Source: an uncultured Bacteroidales bacterium
Lineage (GTDB): Bacteria > Bacteroidota > Bacteroidia > Bacteroidales > Bacteroidaceae
Assembly: GCA_902798615.1 (NCBI GenBank)
Contig: CADBXL010000013.1
Coordinates: 1-64,000, forward strand
DNA length: 64,000 nucleotides
Reading direction: 5' to 3'
The notes below the pieces were generated by a model, which made no database searches, had not been told where the DNA came from, and saw only the letters and a list, made by a program, of their open reading frames with translations. Below, piece by piece: positions 53,232 to 61,199 of this stretch; the first letter of the stretch is position 1, and the number at the start of each line of letters is the position of its first letter. A program made the position numbers and the translations under genes.

Positions 53232-54581
53232 TTACTTTCCACCTACCGAAGCACTATAGATGCGCTCAAGGAACTGGAGAGCACCTCTGTAACCGATGTG
53301 TGAACGGTTTACTACAAGTGTCTCAGATGATGGTGTAGAGATCTCGAAGAAGAGAGCCTCCTTGTCGTTGGCAAGATTCAGCTCCCAGCTTGTGCCGAGA
53401 ATAAGCGGCTTGCCAGCCTTGAACTCCACGCTCTCAATGAGTTTGATAACCTCGTGACCGTCTTCCTCAAAGTCAACGTCGATGCTGACACCCTCAGAAA
53501 TGTTGTTCTTGAAGTATTCAGTAATGGCAGGACGGAACTTCGCAGGTGTGTTGTCGGTGATGACGACTCGCTTAGGAATGAGTCCGATCTGGTCGGCAAG
53601 GAACTTGGAATATGCCAATGCGTAGGCTGCATCTGCCGTTACGGCAAACTCACTCGGCATACCATACCAGTACTCGGCAAAGAACTCTGAGAAATGCTCC
53701 AGATAGTAGTAGTATATCTCAGCCTCCTGCTTGATGAATTCCTCTGACTGTGCCTTGTCAATTCCGGCATATTCCACCACCTGACGGATGAACTTTGCCG
53801 TAGCTTCCTCGCCAACTGGTATCTCAGGGATATGGAGGAAAGGCTGATCGTATTTCTTCTGCAAGTGCTCTGCATTCCTTACGCCTACCCAAGGTGACAC
53901 AACGAGGTTGAACTGTGCCTGTGGTATCTTCTTCCATGCCTCGACACCCGGATTCTCAGGGCCGAACAATACGTTGACCTCCAAGCCTGCTCCGCGGAGT
54001 ATGCGTGCAAGTTCCTGATAGTCGCCGCGCCAGTTCTGGTTGTAGTAAGGAGTCTCGAACCACAGGTTCACAAGTCCCTTCTTCTTCTCACCGCTATAAG
54101 GACCTACATACTGGTCGATGATGGCATTTACCACCTCCTCATGTCCGAAAAGGTTGTTGCCCTTGAAGCCCGGAGTGTTGGCATAGACGATAGGATAGCC
54201 AGCCTCCTGATAGCTGCGGACGAGGTCAGGCACGTTATCGCCGATGAGTTCGCCCGTACAACCTGTGAGAACAACGAAGAGGTCGCCCTCATAGATTTTC
54301 AATGTTGACTTGATAAGGCTGTCGAGAGTCTTGATACCGCCGAAGACGACATCGTTCTCCGTGGCATTGGCACTTGGCATATTACCGCCACCAGCAGCAA
54401 TACTGCCCTGGAAGGCATTCTCAAAGGTAAGCATGGCGGTTGTCTTGAGCTGACAACCAGGTGAGCAGTTAGCAATAGGTACTGCTCCTTTTATTGCAAC
54501 TACGGTGTTTGTGGCACCAACTGCACAGGCATATCTCACGTTGGAGATTACCGTAGGTTTCTTCTTTATCTGTTCGCTCAT
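53232..54581 (-). CDS. Nitrogenase-like component 1, beta (NifK-like) subunit
   Basis: A 449-residue member of the nitrogenase component 1 superfamily, the last gene of the operon. The three P-cluster cysteine positions expected of NifK are visible: Cys19 (YACAVGA), Cys43 (NCSPGCQLK; an additional Cys39) and Cys108 (TGCTGELIGDN). The conserved NDVVFGG block (about 76-82) is also present. It is shorter than true NifK (about 510-520), mainly at the N-terminus. The C-terminal part keeps the typical IGYRGALQFLERIY element. With the D-like subunit it should form an alpha2beta2 reductase accepting electrons from NifH. The substrate is unknown. Confidence 0.85.
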   Translation of the reverse strand: MSEQIKKKPTVISNVRYACAVGATNTVVAIKGAVPIANCSPGCQLKTTAMLTFENAFQGSIAAGGGNMPSANATENDVVFGGIKTLDSLIKSTLKIYEGDLFVVLTGCTGELIGDNVPDLVRSYQEAGYPIVYANTPGFKGNNLFGHEEVVNAIIDQYVGPYSGEKKKGLVNLWFETPYYNQNWRGDYQELARILRGAGLEVNVLFGPENPGVEAWKKIPQAQFNLVVSPWVGVRNAEHLQKKYDQPFLHIPEIPVGEEATAKFIRQVVEYAGIDKAQSEEFIKQEAEIYYYYLEHFSEFFAEYWYGMPSEFAVTADAAYALAYSKFLADQIGLIPKRVVITDNTPAKFRPAITEYFKNNISEGVSIDVDFEEDGHEVIKLIESVEFKAGKPLILGTSWELNLANDKEALFFEISTPSSETLVVNRSHIGYRGALQFLERIYSASVGGK

Positions 54582-54603
54582 ATGTATATTCGGCTGGTAT
54601 GGC

Positions 54604-56172
54604 TTATATTACTTCTTCTAATTTCTTCTCAATATCCTTGAACACGTTCTTATCGTTTGAGAGGATGAACGGATCGGTCTGGCTGAACCACCAATCGTTG
54701 TAAGGCAGGCGCACATGTCGCTGCAATGTCTTGTTGAACTTGGTACGTGAGAGTACACCGACCAAGATTTCCGCAATTCGCAGTATGCCGTCGTAGCCTA
54801 CTGGGATATGCTCATCGCCAAGTGCGAAGGTAGGAACTCCGAGGTGTCCGGCAACAGATGCGAGTCCTGGATGACGGATGATGAGGAAATCAGCCTTGAT
54901 GCGGTTAAGGAGCTGTGGCAACTGGAACGCACGTGTCTTGCTGACGGTGTAGTGAGGAATGTCGCCGTAGGTTTCAACCAACTGCTTCAGAGTGTCCTGA
55001 TTCTTTCCAGCTCCGTCATAGATAGGGTCATGATGGAATACCAAGGCACCTTCGTTCTTTATGCCAAGTTCTGCCAGTACGCTGATAAGTCCGTGGGCAT
55101 AAGCCGAACCAGTAAGCACCATGCCATGCTTGCCCTTGAAGAACTCGCGGAACTCTGCCAGCTTAGGAGCTATGCGCTTGTGCTCGCTCTCAATGAACTC
55201 CTCTGCCTCCTTCTCCTTGCCCACCACCTTGGCGATGGCTCTGAGCCATTCGTCAGTACCTTTGATACCGTATGGCTGTGGAGCGTCAATCTGTGGCACG
55301 CCAAACTGTTCCTGAAGGGCAGCTCCCATATATCCGCCTAGAGTTTCGCAGAATGTTGTAGTGGCAACGGCTTCTGATGCCTGACGGATTTCCTCGAATG
55401 AGGCACAGTCGAGCAGATAATTCACCCTCAACCCGAGTGGCTTCAAGAGGTCTGTGAACCAGTCGCTTCCCCAAAGGGCAATGATATTGATGAGGTCTTT
55501 CTGCTTCTTCTTTGGGTTCTTCTCAACAATCTGACGCAAAACGCCGTGGAATGCCACGTCGAAACCTGTGCTCCAGTGCTTGCTTCGGAATCCTTCACAA
55601 TGCAATGGTATTACAGGTACTCCTACTTCCGGCTCCATCTCCTCGGCTACGCTGTCGATATCCTCACCTGTGATGGCTGTAGCACAAGCCATAGCGATGA
55701 AGATAGCCTTAGGATTATAACGTTCCTTGGCTACGCGGATTGCCTGACGTAACTTGGCACTACCACCGAATACCATATCCTTCTCCAGCAGATTAGTGCT
55801 TATACAGAGAGTGTTCTGCTGTGGTTTGCCGCGTCGAGCCAATCCCATGTGCATGGTGAGGTTAAACTTGGCATCCTCACTACTACAACCAATAGGAGCA
55901 TGGTTGATGAGTACGCAGTCAGTCAGATTGCCTATCTGACATTGCACAATGGCATTGGAGCACATGGTCTCCTGATTAAGCGGACTCTGTATCTCGCAAA
56001 GACGGCAACCCTGTCCCTTTGCCGGACAGCCACCATGCTTCTTGAGACTTCTCTCATCGTAAGCCGACTGCTTGATGAGGTCTTTTGCCGAACCGTCCCA
56101 ACCGATGATTGTGCCTAAGCGCAACTCACGGTTTTCAACGGTGGTCATATTTAGATTTATCTTCTTTGACAT
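54604..56172 (-). CDS. Nitrogenase-like component 1, alpha (NifD-like) subunit
   Basis: A 522-residue component 1 alpha subunit. P-cluster cysteines align with NifD: Cys71 (TMCSNA), Cys96 (NHAPIGCS) and Cys163 (AMACATAITGEDID). The cofactor-binding cysteine is present as Cys275 in TTTFCETLGGYMG, with the same spacing to FGVP as in NifD. A candidate for the cofactor His ligand is His455 (LGDEHIPVGYDG). In the block CEGFR-SKHWSTGFD, which corresponds to NifD CEGFR-GVSQSLGHH, the residues equal to NifD Gln191 and His195 are Trp200 and Phe204. An extra N-terminal CPAKGQGCRLC motif (Cys49, 56, 59) could hold another metal site. It is very probably not a conventional N2 reductase. It starts 2 bp after the nifX(2) stop codon. 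Confidence 0.85.
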   Translation of the reverse strand: MSKKINLNMTTVENRELRLGTIIGWDGSAKDLIKQSAYDERSLKKHGGCPAKGQGCRLCEIQSPLNQETMCSNAIVQCQIGNLTDCVLINHAPIGCSSEDAKFNLTMHMGLARRGKPQQNTLCISTNLLEKDMVFGGSAKLRQAIRVAKERYNPKAIFIAMACATAITGEDIDSVAEEMEPEVGVPVIPLHCEGFRSKHWSTGFDVAFHGVLRQIVEKNPKKKQKDLINIIALWGSDWFTDLLKPLGLRVNYLLDCASFEEIRQASEAVATTTFCETLGGYMGAALQEQFGVPQIDAPQPYGIKGTDEWLRAIAKVVGKEKEAEEFIESEHKRIAPKLAEFREFFKGKHGMVLTGSAYAHGLISVLAELGIKNEGALVFHHDPIYDGAGKNQDTLKQLVETYGDIPHYTVSKTRAFQLPQLLNRIKADFLIIRHPGLASVAGHLGVPTFALGDEHIPVGYDGILRIAEILVGVLSRTKFNKTLQRHVRLPYNDWWFSQTDPFILSNDKNVFKDIEKKLEEVI

Positions 56173-56174
56173 TT

Positions 56175-56582
56175 TTAGTTATGTTTTATGTTGAACGCTC
56201 TGTTGTCCAGTTTGTGATAGTAACTCGTGATTTTGGAGAGTGCCTCTTCCACGGGTATCTCTATGTCGAATACTGAGATAGCCTTGAGTTCAAGCAACCG
56301 ACGCGCGTTCTTGCCTACCTTTGCAGCAACCACAGCACGACAGTCAGCTACTATCTCTACCGATTGCGGATTGCCTCCGCCCGAACACCCACCGCCATTG
56401 CCTCCGGAACAGCCACTTCCCTGACATCCACCTTCAGCTTCTGACGAAACATCCACCGTACGGTCTTCAAGGAACTGGAAACTAAGTCCTTCGGCGGTGT
56501 AAACCTTCAGGAAAGGAGAACTGCCCAAATGCAAGTCCACATTCTTTCCGTCGGATGATGCAACTGCTATCTTATAAGCCAT
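56175..56582 (-). CDS. NifX/NifB-C-terminal-domain protein with Cys/Gly-rich insert
   Basis: A 135-residue protein of the dinitrogenase iron-molybdenum cofactor-binding superfamily (NifX, NafY, NifB C-terminus). It starts with the family pattern MAYKIAVASSDGKNVDLHLG and ends with LLELKAISVFDIEIPVEEAL. Between the two halves is an insert (about residues 53-70) with three Cys and many Gly, beginning GCQGSGCSGGNGGG. This insert might hold an Fe-S cluster or cofactor. In nitrogenase assembly such proteins store or carry NifB-co. It is placed directly before the D-like gene (2-bp gap). Its start codon lies 4 bp after the 29-bp hairpin that follows nifH. Confidence 0.82.
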   Translation of the reverse strand: MAYKIAVASSDGKNVDLHLGSSPFLKVYTAEGLSFQFLEDRTVDVSSEAEGGCQGSGCSGGNGGGCSGGGNPQSVEIVADCRAVVAAKVGKNARRLLELKAISVFDIEIPVEEALSKITSYYHKLDNRAFNIKHN

Positions 56583-56586
56583 CGTT

Positions 56587-56702
56587 ATTAATTACGAATT
56601 ACTAATTACGAATTACCTATTTTGTTTAATTACGGATTACCAATTACCTTATTGGCGAATAATGCTAACTTGATAATTCGTAATTAGTAATTCGTAATTA
56701 AT
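56587..56702 (-). promoter_or_regulatory. Intercistronic hairpin after nifH (perfect 29-bp stem)
   Basis: The arms 56674-56702 and 56587-56615 are perfectly complementary over 29 bp and consist of AATTACGAATTACTAATTAC-type sequence; the loop is 58 nt. The structure begins 5 nt after the nifH stop codon and ends 4 nt before the nifX(2) start codon. It probably stabilises nifH mRNA and lowers expression of the genes beyond it. Confidence 0.7.
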
Positions 56703-56707
56703 TTTTG

Positions 56708-57574
<867 letters not shown>

Positions 57575-57607
57575 TTATATTTAATTATTGATTTTGTTCA
57601 TTAAAAA

Positions 57608-57976
57608 CTATGCGAAGAGATTCTGAATCTCATTATACTGGCGAAGTTTCTCCATTGCATCGGTAATGTCTCCGGGAAGAGCCATAGGAGTAATGCCCTT
57701 ATCCTGTATGATAGCCATAGCCCCCATGCCTATGCGAAGTGCCACGATATACTGACAATCAGAGAACATCGCGACATTTTCCTTCATTTTCTCCGTGGAA
57801 TGTGATCCTCCAAGGCAAACGGGAGTCACATTTCTTTCCTCTACAAATACATATTCTCCTTCGAAATATTGGTAGATGTAGAAAGATGTTGCCCTGCCAA
57901 AGTGGGTATCCACGACATAGCCGTCGGATGAAGCGAATGCTACCCTGAATGCGTCATACTGCTGATTACTATCCAT
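57608..57976 (-). CDS. NifX/NifB-C-terminal-domain protein
   Basis: A 122-residue protein of the NifX/NafY superfamily: FRVAFASSDGYVVDTHFGRA at the start (residues 10-29), then VEERNVTPVCLGG, FSDCQYIVALRIGMGAMAII and DITDAMEKL. It overlaps the nifB 3' end by 8 bases. Because this NifB lacks the C-terminal NifX-like domain that many NifB proteins carry, this gene may provide that domain as a separate protein. It probably carries NifB-co. Confidence 0.85.
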   Translation of the reverse strand: MDSNQQYDAFRVAFASSDGYVVDTHFGRATSFYIYQYFEGEYVFVEERNVTPVCLGGSHSTEKMKENVAMFSDCQYIVALRIGMGAMAIIQDKGITPMALPGDITDAMEKLRQYNEIQNLFA

Positions 57977-58838
57977 GTGAAAATGTTTCGGTTAGTTCCA
58001 AATCGCCACTATATACTTCGTCAGAGAATTCTGATACCCCAGGCACTCCCACCGCATCAGCACGACAGCGATTACAATGCCTGAATACATTTATGTGCTG
58101 TTCGGCATCCTTACGAGCCTGTTCTATCTCGAAACAGTATGGAGCACGCTCATCGGCAAGTTCGAAAGTCGGGATAAGCGGAATAATGTTATATATCTCC
58201 ACACCAAGTTCTGCCACTTTCTTTGCTATGTCACCGATATGCTGCCCGTTGATTCGAGGCACGAGCACCGTGTTCACTTTTAACGTAATACCACTACGTG
58301 CTATTTTCTCCAAGCCTTTCAACTGATTTTCTATCAGAATCTTAGCACCTTCAAGGGCATCGTATTTCTTGCCATGATAGATTACGAACTTATTAAGTTT
58401 TGCCTCTATCTCCGGGTCTATGGCATTGACCGTGACTGTGAGCGAATCTATTCCTGCATCTATTATCTCATCTGCCTTCTCGTTGAGTAGCAAACCATTT
58501 GTACTCATACATTTTAGCAGTTCAGGAAAACACTTACCTATGAGTCGGAAGGTCTTCAAGGCTGCATCTGTAGCAAGGGTATCACCGGGACCTGCAATAC
58601 CTGCAACCCTTATCTCCGGACATATCTTCAGCGCTTTTTCCAGCACACTGACGCTTTCCTCTGGTGTAATAACCTTCGAGGTTACGCCCGGACGGTTCTC
58701 AGTCTTGCTAAGCACACGATGGCAAAACCTGCAACCGATATTACAACTGCCCGACACGGGCAGATGAATACGGCCTGTAGTTGCAGCCTTTGGTCCGAAA
58801 CAGGGATGATTATTTATAATGTTATCCTTATTTGTCAT
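57969..58838 (-). CDS. nifB: Radical SAM nitrogenase cofactor synthase NifB
   Basis: A 289-residue NifB of the compact type (no fused NifX domain). NifB builds the 8Fe-9S-C cluster (NifB-co), inserting carbide from SAM. All ligand motifs are present: HPCF (11-14, Cys13), the radical SAM CNIGCRFC (Cys32, 36, 39), GIAGPGD (about 80-86), and HCNRCRADAVG (Cys255, Cys258). Family blocks NRPGVTS and CMSTNGLLL are also seen. Its presence argues that the D/K-like enzyme uses a NifB-co-derived cofactor and is not a bacteriochlorophyll- or F430-type reductase, which need no NifB. First gene of the operon; leader about 24 nt. Confidence 0.93.
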   Translation of the reverse strand: MTNKDNIINNHPCFGPKAATTGRIHLPVSGSCNIGCRFCHRVLSKTENRPGVTSKVITPEESVSVLEKALKICPEIRVAGIAGPGDTLATDAALKTFRLIGKCFPELLKCMSTNGLLLNEKADEIIDAGIDSLTVTVNAIDPEIEAKLNKFVIYHGKKYDALEGAKILIENQLKGLEKIARSGITLKVNTVLVPRINGQHIGDIAKKVAELGVEIYNIIPLIPTFELADERAPYCFEIEQARKDAEQHINVFRHCNRCRADAVGVPGVSEFSDEVYSGDLELTETFSHG

Positions 58839-58846
58839 TATTTTTT

Positions 58847-58880
58847 ATGTATAATTTTTTCCGAGTGCAAAATTATACAT
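58847..58880 (-). promoter_or_regulatory. nif-like operon promoter inside a perfect 12-bp inverted repeat
   Basis: ATGTATAATTTT (58847-58858), a 10-bp spacer and AAAATTATACAT (58869-58880) form a perfect palindrome. The minus-strand -7 element TAATTTTG (58868-58875) lies within it, followed by CACTCGGAAA. A repressor or activator binding here would directly control transcription. A second small palindrome, TACCT-ACTTTT-AGGTA, lies upstream near 58923-58938. The rest of 58940-59080 is AT-rich with one C-run; nothing else was recognised. Confidence 0.75.
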
Positions 58881-59084
58881 AAATCCTTACCTATACAATC
58901 GCTTCATTAGGGTATTCGGCATACCTACTTTTAGGTATAATCAGAATTCGACTAAAAAAAACAATCATATAAAATTATTACCTCTCACACGCAAAGCCCC
59001 ACTAGAATTCCTCCCCCCCCAACAGCTTAGAAAAAATTACGATTTCAAAAAATGCGAAACCGAAAAAACAGGTCCTTCACACAA

Positions 59085-59116
59085 CAACAAAAGGCTCACA
59101 TAAAGTGAGCCTTTTG
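59085..59116. terminator. Terminator of the cysK remnant
   Basis: The stem AAGGCTCAC (59091-59099), loop ATAAA and stem GTGAGCCTT (near 59105-59113) have A's on the left and T's on the right. It is suited to terminate minus-strand transcription from the remnant and DUF3857 genes before the nif-like promoter. Confidence 0.8.
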
Positions 59117-59156
59117 ACCTTGTAATTATCGATGTGTTTATTGCATCTTTCTATGT

Positions 59157-59318
59157 TTAGAGTGGGTACTCATCGAATGCGTAGAGAATGGTAGAGAGAT
59201 AACGCTCGCCTGTGTCTGGGAGGAGAACGACGATCTTTTTGCCCTTGTTCTCAGGACGTGCAGCAACCTGTGCTGCTGCACCAGATGAGATACCAACAAG
59301 AAGACCTTCTGTCTGTAC
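59157..59318 (-). pseudogene. Duplicated 3' fragment of cysK
   Basis: The last about 50 codons of a cysteine synthase gene, almost identical to 63568-63744: it encodes ...[20 protein letters not shown]...[19 protein letters not shown] 15-base segment (five codons within GAAAFAAAQ) is missing relative to the full copy. The match stops abruptly at 59318, just before the stop codon of the DUF3857 gene at 59322. Sequence 3' of it (GACCTTGTAATTAT) is shared too. It is a remnant of a duplication, not a gene. Confidence 0.85.
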
Positions 59319-59321
59319 TAA

Positions 59322-61199
59322 TCACTTCCAAACCAAGACTATACGGGAATTGTATGCCTTCTGCATTTTCTTCTGCATCTCTAAGAGACGCTTACGGAGA
59401 TGTGGGGCGTAAGTGCCTCGATGGATATCCAAGGTGAGAGTGACACGGATAATGCCTTCTTCCTGCATAAAGCTCTGATGGAAGGAACCAAATTCTTCCT
59501 TTACATCTACTGAGGATGGCAGAGACTCAACTACACGTCCTGCAGGAATATTTATCACAATGTTTTCCACATTTCTGTACCCTTGACGAATCTTCAATGG
59601 CAGGCGATCAGATGTGATATCGTCAGAAATAACAATAGGCGAGAAATCCTGGTGTGAAGGGTTTACAGGTACGAACAGTCTTTTTCCTGTAAGGTTGGCA
59701 TACTTGGCGCACACACCATCGAGATGAGTGTTCAACTGAGGGATATCGAATGGCTTACTCACATCGTTTACAGTGATTGAACCGAATGACGTATTAGGCA
59801 ATTTATACCATGATGATATGCTCGTTCTCAGGTCTTGTTCCTTTTTCTTCAAGAGCCCAAGATTAGCTCCATATTGATGATTACGGAAAGTCTCGTCGAT
59901 AGATACATCTGCCGAAGCGTCATGACGAAGCTTGATGCAGATATTACTGCTACGGAGATTAAGAGAATCAGCATACTCAGGCAACTTCACAAGACGACTT
60001 TTGTCTGCATCCAGCAGCAAGGCATCGTGACCTGAGATATCATCGTGGATATAGCCTACCGGCAGCTTGCTGTTGGTACATTCAAGCCAAACAGTATCCC
60101 TACCCTGCTCAAGCAAAACAGCAAGTATCATGTGGTTAAGCTGATTGACATTTGGATAGTAATGAAGAAGATCTGGCTCGTCTGTACCTATTGCCACCAG
60201 TCGACTGTCAATTCCGATACTCTTAAGGATTCCGTGCATGAAGATGCTCAAGCCCTTACAATCACCACAACCCATATGTGAAACAGAGAATGCCGTAGCA
60301 GGTTGATAGCCTCCTATACCAAGTTGCAGACTGACATAGCGTGTATTCTTATCAACAAAATTGCACACCTTAACTATTTTCTCACGATCAGTATGGCAAT
60401 CAGATAACTGTTCGCGAAGCGGCTGCAAATATGAATCAGGAATCAAATCCCTATCCACAGCAAGATCATATTGCCATTTACCGAACGATGTCCACGAAGC
60501 CATACTTCCTGTTGTGCCATAGTAGGATATCTTCTCAGGGGCAAATAGCATGTATGGTGTCAAATCATCAAGGTAAGGTGCATAAGGCATACGTGTCACT
60601 GGCTTGAGGTCATTAAACTCGTACCGAATCACCTGATTCTTGCCCACTTGTTGAATAGAAGGCTTTATGGCAACATTTGGCGACTTATACTGCCTAATAC
60701 ACACCTTATCCTTAGGATAGGATATCTGATAGACAGCCTTTTTAACAGCCATATCATATCCATTTTGTGGGTAGAAAGAGGGATAGGTCATTGCGTTTGC
60801 TGTACAGACTATCTTCTCGGTTCTGGTGATAATAACGGGATATTGTGGCGGAGTTACTTCTGCTATAAGACGATAGAAGTCTGTTGCCAGTTCATGAGAA
60901 TACTCCACAGGCTTCAGCTCGCTTTTCTTGACTGTACGAAGAACTTTTCCGCTAAGGTCGGTCATTACATATTCGAACTTCGACAGTTCTGTATTATCAT
61001 CCACTCCGATAACAACATCTGCAAGACTACTAGCTTTCTGATTTTTCAATATGAATTTACGATGACGCACATAGCTATAGCTGTCAAGGTTGCCCACGCT
61101 GACAGAAATACTATCAAGGAGCACCACGACGCTGGATTCCTGAGCATTGGCTACAGCACATAATCCAATTAAAAGAAAGATTGAGAGAATTCGATTCAT
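59322..61199 (-). CDS. DUF3857 / transglutaminase-like exported protein (active-site Cys present)
   Basis: A 625-residue exported protein: signal peptide (MNRILSIFLLIGLCAVANAQ), DUF3857 beta domain (about 30-240) and a transglutaminase-like core (about 265-400). The core contains the catalytic Cys in MGCGDCKGLS, the His in LNHMIL and an acidic partner in WLECTNS (Glu instead of the usual Asp). It is followed by a DUF2569/C-terminal beta region. The start at 61199 is preferred because its ATG overlaps the stop codon of the upstream gene (TGATG). Probably a periplasmic or surface enzyme or scaffold; substrate unknown. Confidence 0.85.
   Translation of the reverse strand: MNRILSIFLLIGLCAVANAQESSVVVLLDSISVSVGNLDSYSYVRHRKFILKNQKASSLADVVIGVDDNTELSKFEYVMTDLSGKVLRTVKKSELKPVEYSHELATDFYRLIAEVTPPQYPVIITRTEKIVCTANAMTYPSFYPQNGYDMAVKKAVYQISYPKDKVCIRQYKSPNVAIKPSIQQVGKNQVIRYEFNDLKPVTRMPYAPYLDDLTPYMLFAPEKISYYGTTGSMASWTSFGKWQYDLAVDRDLIPDSYLQPLREQLSDCHTDREKIVKVCNFVDKNTRYVSLQLGIGGYQPATAFSVSHMGCGDCKGLSIFMHGILKSIGIDSRLVAIGTDEPDLLHYYPNVNQLNHMILAVLLEQGRDTVWLECTNSKLPVGYIHDDISGHDALLLDADKSRLVKLPEYADSLNLRSSNICIKLRHDASADVSIDETFRNHQYGANLGLLKKKEQDLRTSISSWYKLPNTSFGSITVNDVSKPFDIPQLNTHLDGVCAKYANLTGKRLFVPVNPSHQDFSPIVISDDITSDRLPLKIRQGYRNVENIVINIPAGRVVESLPSSVDVKEEFGSFHQSFMQEEGIIRVTLTLDIHRGTYAPHLRKRLLEMQKKMQKAYNSRIVLVWK

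Noticed and set aside
59212-59412. Plus-strand ORF over the cysK remnant
   Set aside because: It is a shadow of the duplicated cysK tail and the DUF3857 gene end. The same frame appears opposite the intact cysK.
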